From the NCBI GenBank assembly GCA_001689405.1, contig LUJO01000020.1, positions 16,868-80,867 on the forward strand: DNA of 64,000 nucleotides. The letters run 5' to 3'. The DNA is from Candidatus Homeothermus arabinoxylanisolvens. Its GTDB lineage: Bacteria; Bacteroidota; Bacteroidia; Bacteroidales; Muribaculaceae. Below, piece after piece: positions 17,665 through 27,357 of this stretch. The translations under genes and the position numbers were made by a program. Position 1 is the stretch's first letter; every line of letters starts with the position of its first letter. The notes below the pieces were generated by a model, which was given only the letters and a program-made list of their open reading frames with translations, was not told the origin of the DNA and made no database searches.

Positions 17665-18651
17665 CTAGAAAATGGACAGGATTTCAGGTATTGATGGCTC
17701 GACACGCTCTTTCATACGGGCTTTGAGACGTGATTTACGTTTATATACCACATCGACTGACTCGCATAAAAGCAGACTTATGGTGCGTGTTGACAAACCG
17801 CTGAACAGATATACCAGAAGATGATAATCATCAGGCTTGATATCGGGATACTCTTTTTTCACTCTTATAAGTATGTCATTGCGGCAGGTGTTTACGGCTT
17901 GTTCCATTTCCGGAAATGAGTCGTTGCGTACAGACTCTATCTCACTTTTGACTTTATCGGCTATTGCCTTGCGCTCGGTCTTCGTACCTTGTGACTCATA
18001 GTAAGTCTGACATAGAGAGTCGATGAGCGCGAAGCGGTTTTCGAGCAGGCCGTTAAGTTTAGCCTGCAGACGGTTGACATCATCATGTCCGGCATCTATC
18101 TGGCTTTTCAGTAATGACGCTTCTGCCATCAGTGCATCATTTTTGACTGACTGCAACTTTATCTTCTGCCGCATCCATAGTATAACGACAGCGGCGATGA
18201 GCAATATGGCTGCGGATATTAAGGCCCACTGCTCACGTCTGATCCGCTCCTTATATAACATAAATTCTTTCTCCTTCTGGAGATACAAGGCTGTCGCAAG
18301 GGAGTCCGTGTTCCCCGAAGTTTTAATAAGCGCTTTCAGTCGCGACGCTTTTTGGAACTCGTCACGAAGATTGTGGTTGCCGTAATAGTCTACGGCTATA
18401 TTGACAATAGTATCGGACGGCGCGGAAAGTCGGTTGGCTACCATAGCCTCGCTGTACAGTAATGACCAGCGGGCCATCAATGCGGAGTCACGAAAATCCG
18501 ATACATCCAGTCCGTTAAGTTTGGATAACGCAGTTCCGGGGTCGGTACCCATAAGCCGTTGGGCTTCGTCGAGCGTTCTTGAATAATCGTTTCCCGAATA
18601 ACAGCATCCGGTGATAATAAGTGACACTATGACATACAGTAGCCCGCGCAT
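17665..18651 (-). CDS. Membrane-bound regulator: lipoprotein-like N-terminus, TM helix, coiled coil, LuxR-like HTH
   Basis: A 328-residue protein. The N-terminus resembles a lipoprotein signal (ITGCCYSG). A short TPR-like periplasmic part follows. One transmembrane helix lies at about 143-159 (ALISAAILLIAAVVILWM). Next comes a coiled coil (about 162-205). The C-terminal helical domain ends in an HTH of the LuxR/sigma-4 type (LFSGLSTRTISLLLCESVDVVYKRKSRLKARM, in two short parts). Such proteins are inferred to sense outside the membrane and bind DNA inside. It sits 28 nt after the barrel gene of the LysM operon. Confidence 0.75.
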   Translation of the reverse strand: MRGLLYVIVSLIITGCCYSGNDYSRTLDEAQRLMGTDPGTALSKLNGLDVSDFRDSALMARWSLLYSEAMVANRLSAPSDTIVNIAVDYYGNHNLRDEFQKASRLKALIKTSGNTDSLATALYLQKEKEFMLYKERIRREQWALISAAILLIAAVVILWMRQKIKLQSVKNDALMAEASLLKSQIDAGHDDVNRLQAKLNGLLENRFALIDSLCQTYYESQGTKTERKAIADKVKSEIESVRNDSFPEMEQAVNTCRNDILIRVKKEYPDIKPDDYHLLVYLFSGLSTRTISLLLCESVDVVYKRKSRLKARMKERVEPSIPEILSIF

Positions 18652-18679
18652 TGTTGTACTTTGTGTTGCGTTATGCGGC

Positions 18680-19363
18680 TTATTTCAGTCGGTATGAGTA
18701 ACCTAAAGTGACCATAATAGACATTCCGCGCGATGCGGAGAATGTATCGCGGCGGTCGTCGGGAAATATGTTGCCTATGCCGAAATAGTAGCGTGCCTCA
18801 AGATTGATCAGGTGACGGCGTTTCAGCGCCAGCTCGATGCCTGCGCCGCCCGATATGCCGTAATCAAATTTATTGGTAGGCTCCATTGTCAGCTGATCGG
18901 TCATGCGGTTGTCAGGAAAGTCGGGCAGAGCGCCTATGTTGTTGACGTCAAAATTGGCGGAGTAACTTGTGCCCACAAGAAACCCGACTTCCGGGCCGAG
19001 ATTTATAAAGCCTTTGACTTTCTTATTGCCGAAAAATATGGTGGTAAGTAGCGGTATCTGTATATAGTTGAGTTTGCGCTCGAAAGAGTAGGGAGCTTCC
19101 TCAAAATCCTCTTTCCATCCACGCTGCTCGAAGTTGACCTCGGCGATAAGGCCGAATATTTTTTCCTCCCAGTATTTGAATGTTATACCGGCGGTCTCTC
19201 CCATTACAAACGACTGCTTCACGCTTGGAGTAAACGACATCTGCGACAAGGTAATACCGGCCTTTCCTCCAATCGTTATTTTAGATGAGTAGTGGGCTTG
19301 TGCTCCGGCACCGATGATGCCGAGTAGCATGACAATTATTGTAACGGTAAATATGCGTTTCAT
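18680..19363 (-). CDS. Outer-membrane beta-barrel protein (porin/PorT-like)
   Basis: A 227-residue protein with a signal peptide ending GAGAQA (about 22) and a barrel-like sequence (GGKAGITLSQM at the start, GGAGIELALKRRHLINLEARYYFG in short strands, ending VTLGYSYRLK). Its start overlaps the stop of the LysM gene (ATGA), so the two are coupled. The specific function is not known. Confidence 0.85.
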   Translation of the reverse strand: MKRIFTVTIIVMLLGIIGAGAQAHYSSKITIGGKAGITLSQMSFTPSVKQSFVMGETAGITFKYWEEKIFGLIAEVNFEQRGWKEDFEEAPYSFERKLNYIQIPLLTTIFFGNKKVKGFINLGPEVGFLVGTSYSANFDVNNIGALPDFPDNRMTDQLTMEPTNKFDYGISGGAGIELALKRRHLINLEARYYFGIGNIFPDDRRDTFSASRGMSIMVTLGYSYRLK

Positions 19364-21168
19364 TGTATGGCCTGTTTTTCCGTTATGCCTGACGGACGGT
19401 AATTTATGAAGTATAGGGCGTCGTTTACTTTACCGGCTACATTTTCCGGGCTTGTGAAGTGGAAGCCGCTCTGTACGCCGTCATAGAAGTAATTGGGCTC
19501 TCCGACATTGTCGTAGTTACGGTTAATGGCTTTTATAAGATAGAAACCGGTGTCAAAGCCGAGCATACCCTGTACGGGAACGGCTGACATGAGCGGTGTG
19601 CCGTAACGGTTGACATATAGCTCGGTAAACTGTTTGCTCCGGTAGCTGTCGTTGTCATTGAAGAAACGCGAATATACCGTGGCGTTCATCAGGTGAAGAT
19701 TGTCGAGCGCGTCACCTCGGAATGTAATCCATTCCGGATAGCCGAACATTCTTACAAGGCTGTAATCGTCCAAAGCTTCGCGATAGTTCTTCAATGCGCT
19801 TATGATGTGGCTGAACTCTGAGGAAGTTGCTGACTCCGGAATAAATACGTAGGATGACGATGTGTCAAGTTTCTCAAGATCGGAAGCCTTAAGATAGTTG
19901 TTATAGCTTATGTCGATATACTTTTGACCCTCCTCATCGAGCCGTTTGCGCAGCATTTGGCAGAATTCGGCTTTGTCGGTCTTACCTCCGAGCGCTGAAA
20001 GAAATACAGGTATATACTCTCCGTTGCGGTTCATGAACTCGTTGATAGCCTGTTCGTACATTGACGAGTGGGGTATGTTGGCCTGTAATATATTGGGGTT
20101 TGTCAGATATTGGGTGCCTTTTACGGCAAAAATATTAAGTACTTTTGCGTCATGCAGTGTGGCGTATTCCGCTATAAGATTCAGTTGCTCGTCATTGTCC
20201 GGTGTTATTATTATGTCGGCCCCCGTCATTTCAGGACGTGCGAGTATGGATTTGACGCTGTCGGTATTGTTGGCCGAGTCGTATGCACGTATTACTATAT
20301 GACGCTTGCTGTCGCGCAGGCTGTCGGCGGCTACCAGAAGACCTTTGTAAAATTCGGTATACAGCTGTGCCTGTTTGTCAGGCGAGGTCTGACCGAGCAT
20401 GAAGGGAAGTATGACGGCCACCTCCGTGGCTTCTTTTTCAACATCAGCGGTTGCGGTCGAGTCGGCTGAGGGGTTCAGCAGTGCGAGCAGACTGTCGTCA
20501 CTGTCGGTTGACGCAGTGTCGGCCGGTTCAGCGGCTGCTTCTTCCTCCTGTACATATTCAGGCTGATCCTCTGTCGTCGGCGCTTCTTCTACCGGTCGGG
20601 CTGTCTCCGCAGGCAGTTCCGTGTCGGTATTGTCGTCAACGGTTGCCTCATTGTCCGGTGTTGGTATGTGCAGTATTGTGCCGCGTTTAAGACCGGTTTT
20701 GATCTGTGGATTAGCCTCGATAAGTTCGCTTTGGGTTATGCCGTAATGTTTGCTTATGCCGTATACGGTCTCACCTTTTTCCACAAGATGCACTTTGTCG
20801 TTTTTCCTGCTTCTTACAGGCTTGTCTGTATCCTCAGGTTGACTTACAGAGCTTATACCGGGGGTTGCTTCTCCGAGATTGGGCATTTCATCCACCGGAA
20901 AATATAATGTCATGCCGGCGCGCAGACCGTCGGCTACCGAAGGATTGTATTTTATTATGTCGGCTTTGGTTATGCCGAGCTCTTTTGTTATACCATATAT
21001 GGTCTCTTTGGACTTGACTTCACGGTAAAAGTATTCTTTACCGTTTATGGTCTTGGTGGGCAAATCGGCTCCTGAAAGATTGATACCGGTTGAAAATGAA
21101 GCTGATATCACAACTAAAGTTGCGACGGAGCGGTATAAGAACCGGAGTGACTTATGTCTTAATTCCAT
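19360..21168 (-). CDS. LysM-repeat protein with periplasmic-binding-protein-like domain
   Basis: A 602-residue envelope protein. A signal or anchor segment is at about 14-32. Two LysM modules follow, at about 47-93 (SKETIYGITKELGITKADI) and 124-170 (KGETVYGISKHYGITQSEL). A very acidic linker (about 175-235) leads to a type 1 periplasmic-binding-protein fold to the end (VAVILPFMLG, then YTEFYKGLLVAADSL, and MLGFDTGFYLIKA). LysM binds peptidoglycan. The second domain resembles LivJ/LpoA-type sensors, but a ligand is not evident. It is the first gene of the LysM-barrel-regulator operon. Confidence 0.88.
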   Translation of the reverse strand: MELRHKSLRFLYRSVATLVVISASFSTGINLSGADLPTKTINGKEYFYREVKSKETIYGITKELGITKADIIKYNPSVADGLRAGMTLYFPVDEMPNLGEATPGISSVSQPEDTDKPVRSRKNDKVHLVEKGETVYGISKHYGITQSELIEANPQIKTGLKRGTILHIPTPDNEATVDDNTDTELPAETARPVEEAPTTEDQPEYVQEEEAAAEPADTASTDSDDSLLALLNPSADSTATADVEKEATEVAVILPFMLGQTSPDKQAQLYTEFYKGLLVAADSLRDSKRHIVIRAYDSANNTDSVKSILARPEMTGADIIITPDNDEQLNLIAEYATLHDAKVLNIFAVKGTQYLTNPNILQANIPHSSMYEQAINEFMNRNGEYIPVFLSALGGKTDKAEFCQMLRKRLDEEGQKYIDISYNNYLKASDLEKLDTSSSYVFIPESATSSEFSHIISALKNYREALDDYSLVRMFGYPEWITFRGDALDNLHLMNATVYSRFFNDNDSYRSKQFTELYVNRYGTPLMSAVPVQGMLGFDTGFYLIKAINRNYDNVGEPNYFYDGVQSGFHFTSPENVAGKVNDALYFINYRPSGITEKQAIQ

Positions 21169-21193
21169 GTCTGTCTATTACGGATTAACGCTA

Positions 21194-21201
21194 CAAATTT
21201 A
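21194..21201 (-). promoter_or_regulatory. -7 box of the LysM operon
   Basis: On the minus strand it reads TAAATTTG, 25 nt before the ATG at 21168. Confidence 0.5.
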
Positions 21202-21275
21202 CATAGAATTTGCCGATTTACATCTACTTGTATACAAAAAATGCATGTTCGGCGGCTGTCACTTTACGGTATAAT

Positions 21276-21317
21276 AAAAATAACGGAGATAGTCGCTCGG
21301 CTATCTCCGTTATTTTT
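21276..21317 (-). terminator. Terminator of the OmpA-lipoprotein gene
   Basis: A perfect 17-bp inverted repeat (21276-21292 with 21301-21317) with an 8-nt loop. The outer bases are A on one side and T on the other, so the minus-strand transcript ends its stem in a U-run. Confidence 0.85.
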
Positions 21318-21330
21318 ATATGGGTCTATG

Positions 21331-22029
21331 TTAGTTCAAAGTACCGTTTTCTGCCTCCTGTACCATCTTTGGACTGGCGGTGATATATATTTCCACACGA
21401 CGGTTTTGTGCACGACCTGCGGCGGTCTCGTTTGAAGCTACATAATCGGCCATAGGTATGCCTTTGGCAGTCAATCGTGTAGGACTTACACCCGAATTTA
21501 CAAGATAGGTCAGTACTGCCGATGCTCGTTCGTTGGACAGCTTCTCGTTTACAGCGTAAGAGCCTGTATTGTCCGTGAAACCGAGAATCTGGACATCGGT
21601 CAGCGGGTTCTGCTTAAGCGATACGGCAAACTGGCTCAAGTCCTGACGGGCCTGTGTGTTGAGAGTATACTTGCCGGTGGGGAAGAGAATACCGCCTTCA
21701 AATGTCACCTTTATGGCCTGAAGACCGTTTTGGTCAGTGGTCTGTTCTACGGTTGCGTCGGGCAACGATGCTTCGAGCTGTTGCTGCTGCTTGTCCATCT
21801 TTTTACCGATAAGCGCACCCGCTCCGGCACCTACGGCGGCGCCGATGGCGCTTCCTATTCCGGCACCCTTGCCGCCTCCGATCAATGCACCTAATCCGGC
21901 GCCTACGGCAGCTCCGCCGCCGCCTCCGATCAAAGCGCCTTTACCGGTATTTGTCATCGAATTACATCCCGATGAAAGGAGCATACATGCTGACAACAGG
22001 GCTGCTCCGGTGATTTTTAGAAGTCTCAT
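21331..22029 (-). CDS. OmpA family lipoprotein with glycine zipper
   Basis: A 232-residue protein. A lipoprotein signal ends in SSGC (Cys22). A glycine zipper of alternating Gly/Ala (about 29-75) follows and then an OmpA C-terminal peptidoglycan-binding domain (about 105-215: FEGGILFPTGKYTL, ILGFTDNTGSYAVNEKLS, and NRRVEIYI). It likely ties the outer membrane to the cell wall. A promoter lies upstream and a strong terminator downstream, so it is monocistronic. Confidence 0.93.
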   Translation of the reverse strand: MRLLKITGAALLSACMLLSSGCNSMTNTGKGALIGGGGGAAVGAGLGALIGGGKGAGIGSAIGAAVGAGAGALIGKKMDKQQQQLEASLPDATVEQTTDQNGLQAIKVTFEGGILFPTGKYTLNTQARQDLSQFAVSLKQNPLTDVQILGFTDNTGSYAVNEKLSNERASAVLTYLVNSGVSPTRLTAKGIPMADYVASNETAAGRAQNRRVEIYITASPKMVQEAENGTLN

Positions 22030-22067
22030 AATTACGTGTTAAAATTAAGTTAATATATCCGCAATTG

Positions 22068-22075
22068 CAAAGATA
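22068..22075 (-). promoter_or_regulatory. -7 box of the OmpA-lipoprotein gene
   Basis: On the minus strand it reads TATCTTTG, 38 nt before the ATG at 22029. Confidence 0.55.
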
Positions 22076-22169
22076 AGAATATTATCAATTACATGCGATA
22101 TTATTTTCTCTTTACTTTTAAATACAAGATAAATCGGTTAATTGTTTTCGTCTTGTGGGGATTTTTAGC

Positions 22170-22177
22170 TAAGTTTG
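22170..22177 (+). promoter_or_regulatory. -7 box of the EamA transporter gene
   Basis: TAAGTTTG, 24 nt before the ATG at 22202. It is divergent from the OmpA promoter. Confidence 0.5.
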
Positions 22178-22201
22178 CATATTATTTGAAATGCATGGGA
22201 A

Positions 22202-23128
22202 ATGAGTTATTTGTCACATATAGGGCGTAGCCGCATGTTTTGGTTTCATTTGGGCGCAATCCTTACGATTGTTGCGTGGGGTATATCTTTTGTTTCTACA
22301 AAAGTATTGCTTGACAACGGGTTGCAGCCGACCGAGGTGTATATATACCGTACACTGCTCGCCTACGTACTCGTACTCGCTGTATGTCATAAACGTATAC
22401 TGTCCAATTCATTGCGTGACGAGCTGCTGTTTTTTGCTTGTGGCCTGTGTGCCGGCTCGCTTTATTTCATCGCCGAAAATACGGCTCTTGAATATACACT
22501 TGTATCCAATGTGTCGCTGATAGTCACTCTTGCCCCGCTTATCACCACTCTTTTGGTGGGAGCGGTTTATAAAAGCGAAAAACCGACCAAAGGCATCTTG
22601 ATCGGTTCGTTTATAGCGCTGACCGGAGTCGGTTTCGTCATATTCAACAGCAGTTTTGTCCTTGATGTCAAGCCGCTCGGTGACTTGCTGTCGCTTGCCG
22701 CGGCAGTGTCGTGGGCCGTGTATTCGCTTGTGCTGCGTAAGCTTAATGCGTTTTATACGGTGATGTTTATTTCGCGTAAGACCTTTTTTTACGGTATGCT
22801 CACCGCTTTGCCTTTCCTGTGGTTTCAGCCTGAACACACATCGTTCACTGTGCTGATAAAACCCGAGGTATGGCCCAACTTCCTGTTCTTGGGCGTGTTC
22901 TGCTCTATGCTCGCTTTTATCATATGGGCATGGGCCAACAAAGGGCTCGGAGCCGTCAAAGCAAATAACTACCTATATTTCCAACCGATAGTCACACTCG
23001 TCGCTTCGGCCCTGTTTTTGGGCGAGAAAGTCTCGATAATAGGCTATACCGGTTGTGCCTTGATTCTGGCCGGTGTATGGCTTAGCGATCGTTTCGGCCC
23101 AAGAAAAGCGAACTCACGTCATAAATAG
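22202..23128 (+). CDS. EamA/DMT superfamily transporter
   Basis: A 308-residue integral membrane protein with about ten transmembrane helices in two EamA halves. The first shows FWFHLGAILTIVAWGISFVST and NVSLIVTLAPLITTLL; the second PLGDLLSLAAAVSWAVYSL and NYLYFQPIVTLVASALFLGE. The family exports or imports small metabolites. The substrate cannot be told from sequence. It converges on the AlkD-like gene, which ends 7 nt away. Confidence 0.92.
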   Translation: MSYLSHIGRSRMFWFHLGAILTIVAWGISFVSTKVLLDNGLQPTEVYIYRTLLAYVLVLAVCHKRILSNSLRDELLFFACGLCAGSLYFIAENTALEYTLVSNVSLIVTLAPLITTLLVGAVYKSEKPTKGILIGSFIALTGVGFVIFNSSFVLDVKPLGDLLSLAAAVSWAVYSLVLRKLNAFYTVMFISRKTFFYGMLTALPFLWFQPEHTSFTVLIKPEVWPNFLFLGVFCSMLAFIIWAWANKGLGAVKANNYLYFQPIVTLVASALFLGEKVSIIGYTGCALILAGVWLSDRFGPRKANSRHK

Positions 23129-23135
23129 ACACGGC

Positions 23136-23681
23136 TCACTCCTCGTCAAGAAATTCAATCTCTTCGATAAGTGCGCGTGATATGGAACGTGTCAGTTCTG
23201 TGTCGCGGTTAAGTTCGGCTATGGCATATGCTTTTATTTCGGCCTTGCCTTCGGGCAGCAGATTAAACATTAGCCTTAATGCCGTATATCGGTTCATGTC
23301 GTCGTCGCTTACTATAAGCTCGTCGGCCAAGACCCTTGCGAACGGCATGTGCTTGAGCAGTTTCATGCAAAGTATGTCGGCTACTTCCGCCGTGGGCGCC
23401 GAGGTTGCCCATTCTCTCGCCGTATTTATGTCCATCTCTTCTCGTGGAAATATCATCGGAGCAAGCAACATGCTTTCACGCGTCGACGAATTGGCCCAGA
23501 GTTGTCGTGCCAGTTCCTGTGACGGAGCTGTTTCCGATGCTATTTCTGATAGATGTGGTAGATTTACTCCGAAAATTATCCGGTATGGGGCTCCCATACG
23601 ACGCATATAGTCGGCTACCGCTCCGTTGCGCATGGCGTACAGGCGGTGTTTCACTTCCTGCATTTTATTGAATTGTGTCAT
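23136..23681 (-). CDS. AlkD-like DNA alkylation repair (HEAT-repeat) protein
   Basis: A 181-residue protein made of helical HEAT-like repeats, shorter than classical AlkD (about 230). It matches the pattern of small DNA alkylation repair family members (RNGAVADYMRRMG, then YRIIFGVNLPHLSEIA, and ALRLMFNLLP). AlkD-type glycosylases remove positively charged alkylated bases. The active-site residues cannot be confirmed by eye. Its ATG overlaps the stop of thiH (ATGA), so it is translated as the last gene of the thiamin operon. Confidence 0.75.
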   Translation of the reverse strand: MTQFNKMQEVKHRLYAMRNGAVADYMRRMGAPYRIIFGVNLPHLSEIASETAPSQELARQLWANSSTRESMLLAPMIFPREEMDINTAREWATSAPTAEVADILCMKLLKHMPFARVLADELIVSDDDMNRYTALRLMFNLLPEGKAEIKAYAIAELNRDTELTRSISRALIEEIEFLDEE

Positions 23682-24793
23682 ATTACGTCAAATATTTTAT
23701 CCCAGTCTTTCCATACGGCTTCATATCCGAGCCTGTGTATGCTGTCAGCCACGTCATGCGGGCTGCGGTTGTCGCTTACTTCAAATTGTTCCAGTGAGTC
23801 GGGCGATACCGAATAACCTCCCGGGTCGGTCTTGCTTCCCGCACTCATCGACGTGACTCCGAGCTGCATCATGTTTTCGCGGAACCCCGGCTTCTCTCTT
23901 GTCGAATAGCTGATGTCGACGTCATGGTCGAAAATTCTGTACGCAAATGTGAGCTGGGCCAGTTCCTTGTCGCTCATGACAACATTGGGCTGAAACCCTC
24001 CCTTGGACGGCCTCATGCGCGGGAAGTTGACCGAGAACTTCGTTTTCCAGTAATTTTTGCGCAGGTATCGCAGATGACGCGCCATCATGGTCACGTCGGT
24101 ACGCCAGTCTTCAAGACCTATAAGCACCCCCATGCCTATTTTGTGTACACCGGCCTGTCCCATTCGGTCATATCCGTTAAGGCGCCAGTCATATATGGAC
24201 TTCATGCCTGTCGGATGATACTTTTTATAGTTGGCTTCGTTGTATGTTTCCTGAAAGCATACAACTCCGTTAAGCCCCGATTGTGTCAGGCGGAAGTAAT
24301 CTTCCGATTTCAAAGGCTGCACCTCTATGCTGAGGTTGCTGAAGTAGGGCCGGCATGTGCGCAGCGCCTGTTCAAGATAGTCTATGCCGGCTTTAGCCGG
24401 ATTTTCTCCCGTTACTATAAGAAGATTTTCAAAGGGGCCGAGCCGGCGTATGGCTTTGCACTCTTCCTCAATCTGCTCCATGGTCAGTATCGTGCGTTTG
24501 AACGGGTTGTTATGGTTAAACCCGCAATAAACGCATGCGTTGGCGCATGAATTGGTTATGTACAAAGGTATATACATGCTTATCGTTTTACCGAAGCGTT
24601 CCTGCGTATACTTGCGGCTAAGACGCGCCATCGGTTCGAGATAGGCCGCTCCGGCGGGTGAGATAAGCGCCATAAAGTCATCTACGGTCAGCTGTTCCTT
24701 GTCAAGGGCGCTTTCGACGTCGCGAGCCGTCATTGACGCAATGCGGCGGCTTGTATCGTCCCAACTGTATTTTTTAATTTCGTCGTAAAACAT
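23678..24793 (-). CDS. thiH: 2-iminoacetate synthase ThiH
   Basis: A radical SAM enzyme that cleaves tyrosine to dehydroglycine for the thiazole ring. The ATG at 24791-24793 (MFYDEIKKY) is preferred to an upstream TTG that would overlap thiC. It gives 371 residues. The radical SAM cluster motif CxxxCxxC is at Cys83, Cys87 and Cys90 (SCANACVYCGF). The start is 11 nt after thiC. Its stop overlaps the AlkD-like start. Confidence 0.96.
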   Translation of the reverse strand: MFYDEIKKYSWDDTSRRIASMTARDVESALDKEQLTVDDFMALISPAGAAYLEPMARLSRKYTQERFGKTISMYIPLYITNSCANACVYCGFNHNNPFKRTILTMEQIEEECKAIRRLGPFENLLIVTGENPAKAGIDYLEQALRTCRPYFSNLSIEVQPLKSEDYFRLTQSGLNGVVCFQETYNEANYKKYHPTGMKSIYDWRLNGYDRMGQAGVHKIGMGVLIGLEDWRTDVTMMARHLRYLRKNYWKTKFSVNFPRMRPSKGGFQPNVVMSDKELAQLTFAYRIFDHDVDISYSTREKPGFRENMMQLGVTSMSAGSKTDPGGYSVSPDSLEQFEVSDNRSPHDVADSIHRLGYEAVWKDWDKIFDVI

Positions 24794-24804
24794 TTTGCAT
24801 CTGA

Positions 24805-26505
24805 TTATTTTGCGCAATCATCGGTGACTGACTGTGATATGCGCATGGCACAGAAATTCGGACCGCACATTGTGCAGAAACGCTCGTCGTCCTTATGGCT
24901 CTCTACATAATATTGTCGTGAGCGGGCCGGATCGAGCGACAGATTGAACTGGTCTTTCCACCGGAAGTCGTAGCGTGCCTTGCTCATGGCATCGTCTCTC
25001 ACTTGTGCTCCGGGATGGCCTTTGGCCAGATCAGCGGCGTGGGCGGCTATCTTGTACGCGATGACACCGTTGCGTACATCCTCAAGATCGGGTAGTGCGA
25101 GGTGCTCTTTGGGTGTCACATAACATATCATGGCCGTACCCATCCATGCTATCTGCGCCGCTCCTATGGCCGAGGTTATATGGTCATAGGCGGGGGCTAT
25201 ATCGGTGGTGAGCGGACCGAGAGTATAGAACGGGGCTTCGTGGCATGACGATAGCTGGCGGTCCATGTTCTCGCGTATCTTGTTCATGGGCACATGGCCC
25301 GGCCCTTCGATCAGAACCTGTACATTATGGCTCCATGCCGTTTCGGTGAGTTGTCCGAGTACATCAAGCTCGAGAAACTGCGATCGGTCGTTGGCGTCAT
25401 GTATGCTTCCCGGGCGCATGCCGTCGCCAAGCGATACGGCTACGTCATAACGGGCGAGAATCTCACATATCTCGTCAAAGTGAGTGTAAAGGAAGTTTTC
25501 CTCATTATGAAGCACGGTCCATTGTACCATGATTGACCCTCCGCGCGACACTATGCCGGTAAGGCGGTCCTTGATGAGGTCGGCGTGGGCGCGAAGTACG
25601 CCTGCATGTATGGTGAAGTAGTCGACTCCCTGTTCGGCCTGTTCGATAAGGGTGTCACGGTATATCTCCCATGTCAGCGCATTTACATCGCCGTTTACCT
25701 TTTCCAGAGCCTGATATATAGGCACGGTGCCCACCGGTACCGGACAGTTGCGTATTATCCATTCGCGGGTCTCATGTATGTTTTCACCGGTCGACAGGTC
25801 CATGAGCGTATCTCCTCCCCAATAGCAGCTCCATACGGCCTTGCTGACCTCCTCCTCTATGCCCGATGACAGAGCCGAGTTGCCGATGTTGGTATTCAGT
25901 TTCACCAGAAATCGGCTCCCTATAATCATGGGTTCACTCTCGGGATGATTGATATTGGCGGGAAGTACTGCACGTCCTGCCGCAATCTCCTCGCGTACCA
26001 TATCAGGCGTTATGTGGCTTTCTATTCCAAGCTCCTCGTTGTTCATGTTTTCACGGATAGCAGCATATTCCATCTCAGGTGTTATAATGCCTTTGCGTGC
26101 GAGTGCCATCTGTGTTATCGCCGCTCCTTTACGCGCTCTGCGTGGAGCGTGACGATGAGCGAAGCGTATGCTGTCAAGCGATTTATCCGCTTCACGTAGG
26201 CGTCCGTATTCCGATGTTATGCCGTCAAGTAATTCGATGTCATCGCGACGGGCTATCCAAGCCTCGCGTGTACGTGGCAATCCGAGGTTTATGTCAGTTG
26301 TTATGGCGGGGTCGGTGTACGGGCCGCTTGTGTCGTAAACGTATACCGGGGCGTTTTCCCGAACCATGCGCTCACCGTTGATTATTTTTACGGTGGGAGT
26401 GAGATTAACTTTGCGCATAGCTACTTTTATGTCGTGTATTTTGCCGTGAATATATATCTTTTCCGACCCCGGATAGGAGCGAAGATTTATGTTGTTTATT
26501 TCCAT
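24805..26505 (-). CDS. thiC: Phosphomethylpyrimidine synthase ThiC
   Basis: A radical SAM enzyme that rearranges aminoimidazole ribotide to HMP-P. It is 566 residues, a normal length. Typical stretches are GSRFLVKLNTNIGNSA, LMDLSTG, and SLGDGMRPG. The C-terminal iron-sulfur motif reads CTMCGPNFC. It is preceded by thiG (17-nt gap) and followed by thiH. Confidence 0.97.
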   Translation of the reverse strand: MEINNINLRSYPGSEKIYIHGKIHDIKVAMRKVNLTPTVKIINGERMVRENAPVYVYDTSGPYTDPAITTDINLGLPRTREAWIARRDDIELLDGITSEYGRLREADKSLDSIRFAHRHAPRRARKGAAITQMALARKGIITPEMEYAAIRENMNNEELGIESHITPDMVREEIAAGRAVLPANINHPESEPMIIGSRFLVKLNTNIGNSALSSGIEEEVSKAVWSCYWGGDTLMDLSTGENIHETREWIIRNCPVPVGTVPIYQALEKVNGDVNALTWEIYRDTLIEQAEQGVDYFTIHAGVLRAHADLIKDRLTGIVSRGGSIMVQWTVLHNEENFLYTHFDEICEILARYDVAVSLGDGMRPGSIHDANDRSQFLELDVLGQLTETAWSHNVQVLIEGPGHVPMNKIRENMDRQLSSCHEAPFYTLGPLTTDIAPAYDHITSAIGAAQIAWMGTAMICYVTPKEHLALPDLEDVRNGVIAYKIAAHAADLAKGHPGAQVRDDAMSKARYDFRWKDQFNLSLDPARSRQYYVESHKDDERFCTMCGPNFCAMRISQSVTDDCAK

Positions 26506-26522
26506 TGCGTTGTGTTAAAATA

Positions 26523-27296
26523 TTATTTTAAGAAAGAAGTGAGCGGCGAGGTGGCCTGTGCCGATGAGTACTGTCGTCCGAGTCCGGCAATATATGCTTT
26601 GCGTCCGGCTTCGACCGCGAGCTTGAATGCTACGGCCATTTCCACCGGGTCGCCGGCAACGGCTATGGCGGTATTCACCAGAACGGCGTCAGCTCCCATC
26701 TCCATGGCATCGGCCGCGTGTGACGGAGCTCCGAGACCTGCATCAATCACTACGGGTACACGGCTCTCCGCTATGATTATTTCGAGAAGGTCGCGCGTTT
26801 TAAGGCCTTTGTTCGTGCCAATAGGCGCTCCAAGCGGCATCACGGCCGATGTGCCTGCCTCTTCAAGTCGTTTGCAAAGCACCGGATCGGCCTGAATATA
26901 AGGCAGTACCTTGAAGCCCTCCTTAGCAAGGATCTCGGTGGCGGCAAGGGTCTCTATAGGGTCGGGCAATAAATATTTGGGGTCGGGATGTATTTCAAGC
27001 TTTATAAAATCGGTATGAAATATGTCGCGCGACAGTTTGGCCGCGAATACGGCTTCTTTGGCATTGCGCACTCCCGATGTATTTGGCAGAAACTGAACCT
27101 TGTCGCGGTTTATATGTCGTAGCATGTCATCGTCGCGCTCGTTATCCATATCGATGCGCTTCATGGCCACTGTTATCATTTCGGAACCGGAAGCAAGTAT
27201 TGCCTCAAGCATCAGTTCGTTGGACGAGAATTTTCCCGTTCCTACAAACAGTCGTGAATTGAATTCACGGCCGCCTATGTTCAAATAGTCTTGCAT
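26523..27296 (-). CDS. thiG: Thiazole synthase ThiG
   Basis: Forms the thiazole phosphate from dehydroglycine, deoxyxylulose 5-phosphate and ThiS thiocarboxylate. A 257-residue TIM barrel with LFVGTGKFSSNELM at the N-terminus, MITVAMKRI containing the Schiff-base lysine region, LPNTSGVRNA, and VIDAGLGAPSHAADAMEMG. Its ATG lies 61 nt after the thiE stop within the operon. Confidence 0.96.
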   Translation of the reverse strand: MQDYLNIGGREFNSRLFVGTGKFSSNELMLEAILASGSEMITVAMKRIDMDNERDDDMLRHINRDKVQFLPNTSGVRNAKEAVFAAKLSRDIFHTDFIKLEIHPDPKYLLPDPIETLAATEILAKEGFKVLPYIQADPVLCKRLEEAGTSAVMPLGAPIGTNKGLKTRDLLEIIIAESRVPVVIDAGLGAPSHAADAMEMGADAVLVNTAIAVAGDPVEMAVAFKLAVEAGRKAYIAGLGRQYSSAQATSPLTSFLK

Positions 27297-27357
27297 GTTG
27301 ATGTGATAATGTTGTTAAATTATGATTTAACGATTGTTATTCTGACTACGGTAAGTG

